Origin: an uncultured Alistipes sp.
GTDB taxonomy: Bacteria; Bacteroidota; Bacteroidia; Bacteroidales; Rikenellaceae
DNA: 64,000 bases
Direction: 5' to 3'
NCBI GenBank assembly: GCA_949283205.1
Contig: CASDSD010000020.1
Location: forward strand, 1 to 64,000
Part shown: one piece after another, positions 56,278 to 64,000 of the stretch
Layout: each line of letters opens with the position of its first letter
How positions within the stretch are numbered: the first letter of the stretch is position 1
Notes under the pieces: generated by a model
Seen by the model: the letters and a program-made list of their open reading frames with translations, nothing else
Database searches by the model: none
Told to the model about the DNA's origin: nothing
Translations under genes and position numbers: made by a program

Positions 56278-57549
56278 ATGAGAAACTCTTTTGGAATACT
56301 TTTTTACACCAAGCGCAAGGAAAAGTTGAAGAACGGCAGGATGCCCATAATGTGCAAAATATCGGTAAACGGCAAATCATGTACATTCTCGACACTCCTC
56401 TCCGTCGAGGAAAGGCGATGGGATGTCCGCCGCAAACGTGTTACGGGACGCAGTATCGAGGCAAAAAACGTAAACACGCTTCTCGACCGCATCTACTACA
56501 ACGTTTACGACGCATACATGCGCCTGCAACGTCTTCCCCGCCTGATTACGCCGCAAGCCGTGCGGACACTCTACTCGGGTCAGCAGAGCGGCTCGGCCGG
56601 CATCGTCGAGCTTTTCCGACGCCACAACGATGAATTTGCCCGAATGGTGGGACTTAACCGCAGCATAAGTACCTTATATAAATATAGGCATGTATGCAAA
56701 CATCTCCAGACGTACATCTCCGATCGCTTCGACATGGCCGACATTCCCGTATGTCGCATTGACCAGGATTTTGTCAGAGGCTTTCACAACTGGCTGGCAG
56801 ACTCGGCCAAATGCAGCATCAATACCGTCTGGATATACCTTATCGCCTTCAAACACGTGGTGACGCAGGCTATTGCCCGCGGTCTGCTGCCACACAACCC
56901 GTTCACCGGATACAAATTACATTGCAGGCGCCCGAACAAAAGCTTTCTGACGAGCGATGAGCTGCGCCTCTTTCTTGACTACAAGCCCTCCTCCAAGGCT
57001 CAATGCAGGGTGATCGATGCATTCATATTCAGTTGCTTCACGGGATTGGCATATTCAGACCTCAAACAACTCAAGATGTCCGACATCAATATGCATAACG
57101 GGCGCTATTCATTGTCGCTAAGGCGCACAAAAACCGGAGCGGATGTGTATGTTCCTCTTCTGCATCTTCCATACGTATTGATTACCAGACACCGCAATTG
57201 CGGCGAAGGTACGTTGTTCGATTTGCCGTCGAACAATTGGTGCAATACCGTGTTGCGCAGCGCGGCCTCGGAGATGGGAATAAACAAACGGGTGTCGTTC
57301 CATGTGGCACGCCACACCTTCGCCACCACGATAACCCTTGCCAACGGAATCCCGATAGAAGTAGTGAGCAGCATGCTCGGCCATGCAAGTATCAAAACGA
57401 CACAAATATACGCGCGTGTACTACAGGCTTCCGTAACCGCCGAGATGTCCCGGGCCTCAAAAAGCATCGAGTCCAATTACCACATCCCCGACAGGTTGCT
57501 TTCCTCCGGATCGCGCAGCTCACTCCACGACCACAGCCTTTCGCCATGA
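56278..57549 (+). CDS. Tyrosine recombinase (IntDOT-like site-specific integrase)
   Basis: Catalyses strand exchange between specific DNA sites. 423 residues: N-terminal arm-binding domain (about 1-75, FGILFYTKRKEKLKNGRMPIMCKISVNGK), a SAM-like core-binding domain (about 105-210) and the catalytic domain (about 215-400). Catalytic residues: His342 and Arg345 in HVARHTFA, His369 in LGHASIKTT, Tyr378 in IYARV. The first Arg is absent: FTGLAYSDL has Ala258, as in IntDOT-type enzymes of Bacteroidota elements. The start at 56278 matches the family N-terminus; the frame is open 54 codons upstream. Base composition and A/T-rich surroundings differ from neighbouring operons, a sign of transfer. It lies directly upstream of susC. 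Confidence 0.9.
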   Translation: MRNSFGILFYTKRKEKLKNGRMPIMCKISVNGKSCTFSTLLSVEERRWDVRRKRVTGRSIEAKNVNTLLDRIYYNVYDAYMRLQRLPRLITPQAVRTLYSGQQSGSAGIVELFRRHNDEFARMVGLNRSISTLYKYRHVCKHLQTYISDRFDMADIPVCRIDQDFVRGFHNWLADSAKCSINTVWIYLIAFKHVVTQAIARGLLPHNPFTGYKLHCRRPNKSFLTSDELRLFLDYKPSSKAQCRVIDAFIFSCFTGLAYSDLKQLKMSDINMHNGRYSLSLRRTKTGADVYVPLLHLPYVLITRHRNCGEGTLFDLPSNNWCNTVLRSAASEMGINKRVSFHVARHTFATTITLANGIPIEVVSSMLGHASIKTTQIYARVLQASVTAEMSRASKSIESNYHIPDRLLSSGSRSSLHDHSLSP

Positions 57550-57672
57550 CGTCGAACCCGTCTCCTTTGTTTCAAATACAAGTAAAACAGAACAATATTA
57601 CTGTTTCCAATACGCCTCCGCTCGCTGTGGCGGCATTCTTCCGCCGCACTTGTCCACTGCACTTGTATTATG

Positions 57673-57706
57673 CATAAATATCCCATAATAATGCTGGATA
57701 TTTATG
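57673..57706. terminator. Hairpin downstream of the integrase
   Basis: CATAAATATCC (57673-57683) pairs perfectly with GGATATTTATG (57696-57706), loop 12 nt. AT-rich and without a T-tract, so termination is only possible. Confidence 0.45.
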
Positions 57707-57824
57707 TACTTATGCCGACCGGCTAACATTTGAACCATATTGACCTATTTGAGGTTACACAATGTAATGCCCGACGCCCGAATAGAGCATTATTGTAACG
57801 CATTTGTCATTTGTTTCAAAATCG

Positions 57825-57856
57825 TTTGATAATTATGAATTTAATGCGTACATTTG
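57825..57856 (+). promoter_or_regulatory. Promoter of the susC-susD operon
   Basis: TTTG (57825-57828), exactly 20 bp, TACATTTG (57849-57856): full consensus. Predicted transcription start is about 57862, at the first bases of the right repeat. Confidence 0.8.
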
Positions 57857-57860
57857 CAGA

Positions 57861-57881
57861 CGTATTTTAGATTAAAGTACA
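57861..57881. repeat. Right repeat flanking the integrase, in the susC leader
   Basis: Core CGTATTTTAGATTAAA. Matches the minus strand of 56070-56090 at 19 of 21 bases (inverted), and the plus strand at 16 of 21 plus the adjoining TTTGCAGA (direct). It separates the susC promoter from the gene. Confidence 0.65.
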
Positions 57882-57905
57882 TGTAATACAAACGTACAAA
57901 AATTA

Positions 57906-60900
57906 ATGCTTATGGTTAGGAAAATTGTACTATTATTAGTCACTTCTTTGACCTGTGGCCTGCTGGCCATGGCGCAAACGAAGCAAGTGAGCGGTACAGT
58001 TAAGGACGCCAACGGAAACGCCGTCGTAGGCGCAACCGTTCTCGTCGACGGTACCACCATCGGTACCACTACCGGTACCGACGGCTCATTCCGTATTTCA
58101 GCTCCGGCGAACGGAAGCCTGCTGGTGTCGTTCATCGGTTACGAGGATCAGAAGATCTCGATAGCCGGCAAGACCGCAATCGATGTTGTCCTGCAGGACA
58201 ACTATACCGCCATCGAAGGCGTAACGGTACAGACTTTCGGTGAGTTGAAGAAAAAGGACCTCACCGGATCCATCACCGCAGTGACGTCTAAAGACCTCGA
58301 GAAGATGACCGTATCGTCAGTCAGCAAGGCCCTCGAGGGTGCCGTGGCAGGTATTCAGTCATACAGCACTTCGGGCCAGCCGGGCAACGACGCCGCCATC
58401 TACATCCGCGGTATCGGCTCTATCAACGGTAACCAGGCTGCCCTGATCGTTGTCGACGGTGTACCCTACTCGTCGGCCCTCTCTACGATCAACCCGCTCG
58501 ACATCGAGTCGGTAGTCGTTTCGAAGGATGCCGCAGCAAACGCCCTCTACGGTTCGCGCGCTGCAAACGGCGTCGTATTCGTAACCACCAAGAAGGGCGC
58601 CCGCAACCAGAAGGCCAACATCACCTTCGAGGCAAAGTGGGGCTGGAACGAGATGGGTGTCGGCGAGCACGAGACCATGCAGAACCCCGGCGACTACTAC
58701 GAGTGGGCCTACGGCGGTCTGTATAACTACTTTACAACCTATAACGGTGATACGCACGACTTGGCTGCCGCAAATGCATATGCCAACCTCTTCTATGTAT
58801 TGGGCAACTACATGGCATACAAACTTCCCGAGGGCGAGACCCTGATCGATTTCGAGACCGGCCGTCTGAACCCCAATGCACAGTTGCTCTATGCCGACAA
58901 CTACGACGACTACCTCTTCACCAAGCAGTTCCGTCAGGAGTACACGCTCAGCATCAGCGGCGGTAACGACAAGGTGGACTACTACGTTTCGGGCAACTTC
59001 CTCGACGATCCCTCGTACGTGATCATGTCGTCGTTCAAGCGTTACTCGGGCCGTGCTGCGGTCAACGCCCAGGTTACCGACTGGATGAAGATGGGTACCA
59101 ACGTATCGTACTCGCGCCGCGACACCGACGATCCCGGCTATGGCGATGGCGCCAACACCGGCAACGTCTTCATGTGGACACAGTGGCAGAACCCGACGGT
59201 TCCCTTCTACGCCCGCGACCTTGACGGCAACATCCGTCTCAACCCCGACGGTTCGAAGATGCTCGAGAACGGAGCCGGCACCACCCTCTCGCCCTACGGT
59301 CCTACAGAGGATATGTTCAACGCCTTCAACAATTACGCCAACCCGTTGCAATCGATGAGCCGCGATATCAACAACCTTGTCCGCGACAACATCTACGCAA
59401 ACGCATATGTTGACATCACGTTCCTGAAGGATTTCAAGTTCACGGCAAACTTCACCCTCGACAACGTATACAACTACTATACATACTTCCAGAACAACGA
59501 GTACGGTTACGGCACGAACCTTAACGGATTCGTTCAGAAGGAGGTTTCGAACTACATGTCGTACAACACGCAGCAGATGCTTAACTACAACAAGACCGTT
59601 AACGATGTACACGACATCGACGTGATGATCGGCCACGAGTTCAACAAGACCGACAACAACGCATTGTCGGCATACAAGACCGACATCTTCTATCCCGGAA
59701 TGCCCGAACTCGGCAATGCCATCAATCCGTACTCGGACGCCTCTACGTCTTCACGCGTGGTAAGCACGCTCGAGGGTTACTTCCTGCGCGCCAACTACGG
59801 CTACGACGATCGCTACAACGTATCGTTGTCGTACCGTTACGACGGTTCGTCTCTCTTCAAGTACGACAAGTGGGGACACTTCTGGTCAGTTGGTGCATCA
59901 TGGCGCATCAGCCAGGAGGAGTTCATGAGGAACGCACTGTGGGTAAACGACCTGCGCCTGCGCGCAACCTACGGCGTATCGGGTAACCAGCTCAACGCGG
60001 CATACCCCTACACCAACCTGTGGGCCATAGGCGAATATACCGACGAACATACGATCAGAATGTCATCTCTCGGCAATCCCGACCTGTCGTGGGAGCGTAA
60101 CAAGCAGATCGACCTCGGTCTCGACTTCCGCCTCTGGGATCGCGTTTACGGATCATTCGACTGGTACAACCGTCGTACGCACGACCTTATATGGAACCGT
60201 CCCACCCCTGCATCTACGGGTCTGACCTCGCGTCTTGAGAATGTCGGTATCCTGCAGAACGCCGGTTTCGAGTTCGACATCACGGTCGACATCATAAAGA
60301 GCCGCAACGTATACTGGAATGTCGGCATCAACGGCGCCTTCGCACAGAACAAGTTGATCGACTACCCCGAAGAGTTGGGTAACGCGGCTCTCGGCGGAGA
60401 CTACATATCGGGAACGTTCCTACGCGGCAAGGGCAAGTCATACTACAACCTCTACCTGTTCGATTATGCAGGCGTTGATCCCGAGACCGGCGGCGAGCTT
60501 TATTGGAAGAACACCACCGATGACCATGGAAATGTAATCGGCCGCGAGCTGACGGACAGTTTCTATGAGGCTGACCAGTACGAGATGGGTGATGCCATGC
60601 CCGACATGACGGGAGGTCTGCGTACTTCGTTCCGCTGGAAGAATCTCGATATCAATGTTCAGACTGCATTCCAGATCGGCGGAAAGCAGTGGGACGGTGC
60701 TTCGGCCAACATGTACGATCCGGGACGTGTTACCTTTACCGTATCGGACGACCTTATCCGCAACACCTGGACTCCGGATAATCCCAACGCCGAATTCCCG
60801 AGCCTGATGTTCAACGGAACGTGGAACTTCCCCGCGTCGAACGTCAACGCCCTCTTCCGCGATGCATCGTACTTCAGCCTGAAGAACCTCAACGTGGGTT

Positions 60901-61088
60901 ATACGCTTCCCAGAAAGTGGACCTCGAAGCTCAGCATCGAGTCGCTCCGCGTATTCTTCAATGCCGACAACCTCTGCTTCGTTTCGGCTCACGACGGTTT
61001 CGATCCTCGTATGGGCTTCAGCGGCATGGACGGATTCATATTCCCGCAGGCAAGGACCTTTACTTTCGGTATAACGCTTAACATGTAA
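57906..61088 (+). CDS. SusC/RagA-family TonB-linked outer-membrane transporter
   Basis: A 1060-residue outer-membrane importer working with the SusD lipoprotein. Signal peptide VRKIVLLLVTSLTCGLLAMA, then a carboxypeptidase-regulatory-like domain (about 27-105, VSGTVKDANGNAVVGATVLVDG), the TonB-linked plug (about 110-240, with SVSKALEGAVAGIQ, IYIRGIGSINGNQAALIVVDGVPY, and DAAANALYGSRAANGVVFVTTKKG) and a C-terminal barrel ending TFTFGITLNM. There is no N-terminal STN domain, so no ECF-sigma signalling is expected. Met3 (57912) is an alternative start. GGT/CGT/GTT codons are frequent, suggesting high expression. Substrate unknown: no glycoside hydrolase or SGBP gene is next to it. Confidence 0.96.
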   Translation: MLMVRKIVLLLVTSLTCGLLAMAQTKQVSGTVKDANGNAVVGATVLVDGTTIGTTTGTDGSFRISAPANGSLLVSFIGYEDQKISIAGKTAIDVVLQDNYTAIEGVTVQTFGELKKKDLTGSITAVTSKDLEKMTVSSVSKALEGAVAGIQSYSTSGQPGNDAAIYIRGIGSINGNQAALIVVDGVPYSSALSTINPLDIESVVVSKDAAANALYGSRAANGVVFVTTKKGARNQKANITFEAKWGWNEMGVGEHETMQNPGDYYEWAYGGLYNYFTTYNGDTHDLAAANAYANLFYVLGNYMAYKLPEGETLIDFETGRLNPNAQLLYADNYDDYLFTKQFRQEYTLSISGGNDKVDYYVSGNFLDDPSYVIMSSFKRYSGRAAVNAQVTDWMKMGTNVSYSRRDTDDPGYGDGANTGNVFMWTQWQNPTVPFYARDLDGNIRLNPDGSKMLENGAGTTLSPYGPTEDMFNAFNNYANPLQSMSRDINNLVRDNIYANAYVDITFLKDFKFTANFTLDNVYNYYTYFQNNEYGYGTNLNGFVQKEVSNYMSYNTQQMLNYNKTVNDVHDIDVMIGHEFNKTDNNALSAYKTDIFYPGMPELGNAINPYSDASTSSRVVSTLEGYFLRANYGYDDRYNVSLSYRYDGSSLFKYDKWGHFWSVGASWRISQEEFMRNALWVNDLRLRATYGVSGNQLNAAYPYTNLWAIGEYTDEHTIRMSSLGNPDLSWERNKQIDLGLDFRLWDRVYGSFDWYNRRTHDLIWNRPTPASTGLTSRLENVGILQNAGFEFDITVDIIKSRNVYWNVGINGAFAQNKLIDYPEELGNAALGGDYISGTFLRGKGKSYYNLYLFDYAGVDPETGGELYWKNTTDDHGNVIGRELTDSFYEADQYEMGDAMPDMTGGLRTSFRWKNLDINVQTAFQIGGKQWDGASANMYDPGRVTFTVSDDLIRNTWTPDNPNAEFPSLMFNGTWNFPASNVNALFRDASYFSLKNLNVGYTLPRKWTSKLSIESLRVFFNADNLCFVSAHDGFDPRMGFSGMDGFIFPQARTFTFGITLNM

Positions 61089-61106
61089 TAAAACAGGAGG
61101 ACAAAT

Positions 61107-62573
61107 ATGAAAAAGAACATATTATATATGGCTGCTGCAGCACTGCTCTTCAGCTCTTGCAGCGCAGAGCTCGATACGGAGCCTCAGGGTGGAGCAGTAT
61201 CCGACGAGCAGATCGAAGAGATAATGAACAAGGAGCCGGAGACCATACTCGATGCCATGATGCGCGGTGCCATACTCTACATGCACGACGGCACCCGTAT
61301 AGACAACACCTGCGACACGGGATTCATGGTATGGAACCTGCGTATGGACCTCCAGGGTAACGACATGGTACTGAGCGACCTTACCAACTGGTTTGCCGAC
61401 GAGTACATGTTCGAAAACCTGCGCCAGCAGACTGCGACACTCACCGCCGACCAGTGGTACAACTATTACCAGATCGTATTCCTGGCAAATCAGGTTCTGG
61501 ACCGTATCAAGCTCGTAAAGGAACCGAGCCAGCAGGTATACATATACCAGGCACAGGCATTGACCTACCGCGCTTTGGGTTACTACTATCTGATGGCAAT
61601 CTATCAGGACGACTATATGCACGGCGGTAAGGACAAGCCAGGCGTTCCTCTCCAGCTGACCGTAGGCGAGGCACTGGGCCGTACCCCATCAACCACGGTT
61701 TACTCTACGATAATCGATGATCTGAAAAATGCGATCCAGATATTTGAGGACAGCGGTTACGATCCCATGGAGTCGCCCGTCGACATCGACCAGAGTGTCG
61801 CCAACATGCTGTTGGCCCGTATTGCCCTCACAACGGGCGACTACGAGACCGCAGCATCGGCAGCCGCCGATGTCATCGCACTACCCTACACGCTGATGAA
61901 CGAGGAGCAGTACACTTCGTCCGGATTCCTCGATGCTTCGCTGCCGGAGACCATCTGGGCCTACACCTGGTCATCGGCAACCTCAACCGAGAACGTATCG
62001 TTCGCATCGTGGATCAGCATTTTCTGCAATTATGTGGGAATGTCCAATAACCGCCAAATATATCTCCAGATCGACGAGCGTCTCTACAACCAGATCCCTG
62101 ATACTGACTATCGCAAGAACAACTTCATGCCTGTAGAGTACATGGTATTCCCTGCATACAGCAACTTTAAGTTCTATAACGAGACCTACTACACAGACGA
62201 GATCTACATGCGTCTGTCGGAGGCATACCTGCTCAAGGCCGAGGCCGAAGCCCGCGACGGCAACGACGCTGCAGCACAGCAGACCCTCTACGAACTGGTA
62301 TCGAAGCGCGACAGCGGCTACACCAAGTCTACCAAGACTGGCGATGCCCTGCTCGAGGAGATCTACCTCCAGAGCCGCATCGAGCTTTGGGGCGAGGGTC
62401 ACGAGTTCTATACCAACAAGCGTTTCAACAAGGGCGTAGACCGCACCTCGTCAGCCAACCACAAACACAAGGTCGTAAAGGCTGCCGGCAAGGAGTTCAC
62501 CTACCAGATTCCCCTGTCGATCGAGATCAACTCGAACCCCTACATCAACGACGCCGACCAGAACCCGTTGTAG
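61107..62573 (+). CDS. RagB/SusD-family surface nutrient-binding lipoprotein
   Basis: A 488-residue lipoprotein that caps the SusC pore and binds the ligand. Signal MKKNILYMAAAALLFSSC ends in a lipobox with Cys18. SusD features are the helical TPR-like region with QVYIYQAQALTYRALGYYYLMAIYQDDY, EEIYLQSRIELWGEGHEFYTNKRFNKG near the C-terminus, and the final INSNPYINDADQNPL. Starts 18 nt after susC and is followed by a terminator, so the operon is just susC-susD. Confidence 0.95.
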   Translation: MKKNILYMAAAALLFSSCSAELDTEPQGGAVSDEQIEEIMNKEPETILDAMMRGAILYMHDGTRIDNTCDTGFMVWNLRMDLQGNDMVLSDLTNWFADEYMFENLRQQTATLTADQWYNYYQIVFLANQVLDRIKLVKEPSQQVYIYQAQALTYRALGYYYLMAIYQDDYMHGGKDKPGVPLQLTVGEALGRTPSTTVYSTIIDDLKNAIQIFEDSGYDPMESPVDIDQSVANMLLARIALTTGDYETAASAAADVIALPYTLMNEEQYTSSGFLDASLPETIWAYTWSSATSTENVSFASWISIFCNYVGMSNNRQIYLQIDERLYNQIPDTDYRKNNFMPVEYMVFPAYSNFKFYNETYYTDEIYMRLSEAYLLKAEAEARDGNDAAAQQTLYELVSKRDSGYTKSTKTGDALLEEIYLQSRIELWGEGHEFYTNKRFNKGVDRTSSANHKHKVVKAAGKEFTYQIPLSIEINSNPYINDADQNPL

Positions 62574-62606
62574 CAGATACACGGTTCGGACCGTATACAA
62601 TGACGA

Positions 62607-62640
62607 CGAAGCCGCCCTTTCGGGGCGGCTTCGCTGTTTT
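62607..62640 (+). terminator. Terminator of the susC-susD operon
   Basis: CGAAGCCGCCC (62607-62617) pairs with GGGCGGCTTCG (62623-62633), loop TTTCG, then CTGTTTT. Confidence 0.8.
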
Positions 62641-63146
62641 CTCTGCGGCACATGTCCATGTCACGAGGATGGCTATACTGCCGCACATGTACGGCAGAAG
62701 AACGGAATAGATGCGGCACGACCACCATACCGGTGCGACCTACGTAAGATCGCGCCGTGCGGACGACAATAAACAGCACATGTCACAAACGGTATCATCG
62801 TCCTTTCACCGGCCCGTTTCTCGACTTGTTTCGACCTGCTTGCCGACTCATATTCCGGCCGTTTTTCAGCCCCCTGTTTTTGCCTGTTTTTTCGGGCATA
62901 CGGGCAGCCGCAAATCGAGACGGCCACTTTGTTATCCGGCAAAAGCAATGTACAAAAACGGCCGCAAAACGGGCAAAAGCGGACACGGCATGGAATTGCC
63001 CGGAACAACGGGCAGGCGAGAAGCCGACAAACAGTACAGGCTGTCGGGATTCCGCATATGTATATTATCAATTATGTATTCGGACATCGCACTCCCGCAC
63101 ACTTGTATTCCGTTGCTTCCGGTGCGACATGCGATGCGACAAAAGA

Positions 63147-63175
63147 AGAGGGTCGACCTTTCGGGTCGACCCTCT
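63147..63175 (-). terminator. Terminator of the TPR-protein gene
   Basis: AGAGGGTCGACC (63147-63158) pairs with GGTCGACCCTCT (63164-63175), loop TTTCG. On the minus strand it is followed by TCTTTTG. 54 bp after the gene's stop. Confidence 0.8.
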
Positions 63176-63229
63176 ATTCATTCATATATCAACTGTCGTT
63201 GCGGCGGCACTCACCGCCCTTCGACGCGA

Positions 63230-64000
63230 TTACTTCGTAAGCTCGGCCAACGCTGCCTTGGCAGGGGTCAGGTAGGGCTCTGCGGTTACCTTCTTGAGAG
63301 CCTCGACGGCCTTGTCCTTCATCTCCTTGCCGTTGTATGCCGAACCGAGGTTAAAGTATACGGCGCTCACGTCCTCGGGATCGCTCTGCAGAGCGGCGGC
63401 AGCCTCTCCCAGCTCGATAACCTTGTCATAGTCCTTCTTCAGGTAGTATGCCTGAACAGCCACACGCGATGCCACGGCCTTGTCGGCAATCTTCTCCGAC
63501 ATGGCGATGATGCCATCCAGATCGTTCGCCTGCTGCAGCTTGGCGATCTCGTTGTTGGTGTACATGTTCATCTTGGCGCGCGCCTCGGCGATGGCATCGT
63601 CATACTTGGGGCTGGGAAGCGCAGCCACCTCGCTGCACACCTTCATGCCGTCCTCGTACTTCTCCATCTTGAAATAGCTCTCGGCGAGGTTCAATGCCAT
63701 GGCCGTGTTCTTGGGATCGGCGGCATAACCCTTTGCAAAGATCTCGATGGCCTTCGCGAAATCGTTATTGTTGAATGCCGAAGCACCCTGTGCCTGATAT
63801 ACCTTGCCCAGAAGCGCGTTGATCTTCTGCGCAGCGGGAGCGTTATCAAACTCGGTGGCCTTGGCGGCACCCTTGGTGAGGTTATCTATGGCCTCGGCGA
63901 ACTTGGCATCGGCAGCCTCGGGCTCCGTAGCCTTCATCGCTGCAGATGCAGCCTGTGCGCCCAAACCCTGATATGCCGTGGGAAGATACTTCTTCGCATT
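63230..64000 (-). CDS. Tetratricopeptide-repeat protein, C-terminal part (cut by window edge)
   Basis: The C-terminal 256 codons of a helical-repeat protein; the frame runs open to the right edge (reading NAKKYLPTAYQGLGAQAAS at the edge), so the start lies outside the window. TPR-like units: NNDFAKAIEIFAKGYAADPKNTAMALNLAESYFKMEKY, MEKYEDGMKVCSEVAALPSPKYDDAIAEA, AVSRVAVQAYYLKKDYDKVIELGEAA and SAVYFNLGSAYNGKEMKDKAVEALKKV. Function unknown; such proteins often act as envelope scaffolds in Bacteroidota. A terminator follows. Confidence 0.85.
   Translation of the reverse strand, partial: NAKKYLPTAYQGLGAQAASAAMKATEPEAADAKFAEAIDNLTKGAAKATEFDNAPAAQKINALLGKVYQAQGASAFNNNDFAKAIEIFAKGYAADPKNTAMALNLAESYFKMEKYEDGMKVCSEVAALPSPKYDDAIAEARAKMNMYTNNEIAKLQQANDLDGIIAMSEKIADKAVASRVAVQAYYLKKDYDKVIELGEAAAALQSDPEDVSAVYFNLGSAYNGKEMKDKAVEALKKVTAEPYLTPAKAALAELTK

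Larger units (their letters stand above)
57550..57905. other. Intergenic region between the integrase and susC
   Basis: 356 bp, clearly more AT-rich than the rest. It contains a hairpin (57673-57706), the susC promoter (57825-57856) and the right repeat (57861-57881). Confidence 0.65.
62574..63229. other. Intergenic region between susD and the TPR gene
   Basis: 656 bp between convergent genes. Besides the two terminators it has T-rich stretches (62861-62912) and an 11-bp inverted repeat CGGCCGTTTTT (about 62856-62866) / AAAAACGGCCG (62954-62964). A Cys-rich open frame on minus (about 62673-63071) is not convincing. No gene called. Confidence 0.55.

Noticed and set aside
62673-63071. Cys-rich 132-codon minus-strand frame between susD and the TPR gene
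   Set aside because: No regular Cys spacing, no promoter, and it runs over inverted repeats; more likely noncoding.

Overview
The window is a GC-rich (roughly 55-60% by eye) piece of a Bacteroidota chromosome, most likely an Alistipes-like member of the Bacteroidales. Evidence: a SusC/SusD pair, PD40/CxxCH and OMP_b-brl_3-type outer-membrane proteins, a NagB-PIG-L fusion, Kdo/lipid A genes, and promoters of the Bacteroidota type (TTTG, about 20 bp spacer, TAnnTTTG) instead of -35/-10 boxes. Shine-Dalgarno sequences are mostly weak. Genus is an inference; there is no rRNA or other marker here.

Layout. 1-5.8 kb: kdsA (cut by the left edge), kdsB and lon on the minus strand, then an ArsB/NhaD-type ion transporter on plus. 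5.8-8.7 kb: a minus-strand pair, a c-type-heme-motif beta-propeller lipoprotein and a membrane protein, driven by a duplicated promoter. 9.2-14.1 kb: valS, rnhA, an MBL hydrolase and an SDR on plus. 14.2-15.8 kb: lpxK-ssb on minus. 16.1-20.0 kb: a plus run of an M23 lipoprotein, a PNPOx-like protein, ispD, a small two-helix membrane protein and a membrane LytTR regulator. 20.0-23.2 kb: a minus run of a DUF2148 protein, luxS, an MTA/SAH nucleosidase, a ZIP transporter and a Nudix hydrolase. 23.4 kb: a PfkB kinase.

24.7-36.7 kb is a complete branched-chain amino-acid operon, ilvD-ilvB-ilvN-ilvC-leuA-leuC-leuD-leuB-ilvA, with a yccF-like gene behind it. In front lies a textbook leader-peptide attenuator: a consensus promoter, an 18-codon peptide with 10 Ile/Leu/Val residues, and mutually exclusive antiterminator and terminator hairpins. 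This is the clearest regulatory system in the window.

36.8-50.4 kb is minus strand: MFS exporter-malQ, a TonB-dependent-type outer-membrane barrel, ribokinase-alkD, an S41 peptidase, and an amino-sugar/nucleoside operon (NagB-PIG-L fusion, nagB, deoD). 50.8-55.5 kb: a GDPD, then a PiT phosphate transporter with a PhoU-like tail translationally coupled to an NCS2 permease. 56.3-62.6 kb: an IntDOT-like tyrosine recombinase lying between related near-palindromic repeats, immediately upstream of a susC-susD pair whose promoter sits just inside the right-hand repeat; this is a candidate phase-variation module or small integrative element. The right edge cuts a tetratricopeptide protein. No tRNA, rRNA, CRISPR array or insertion sequence was recognised.
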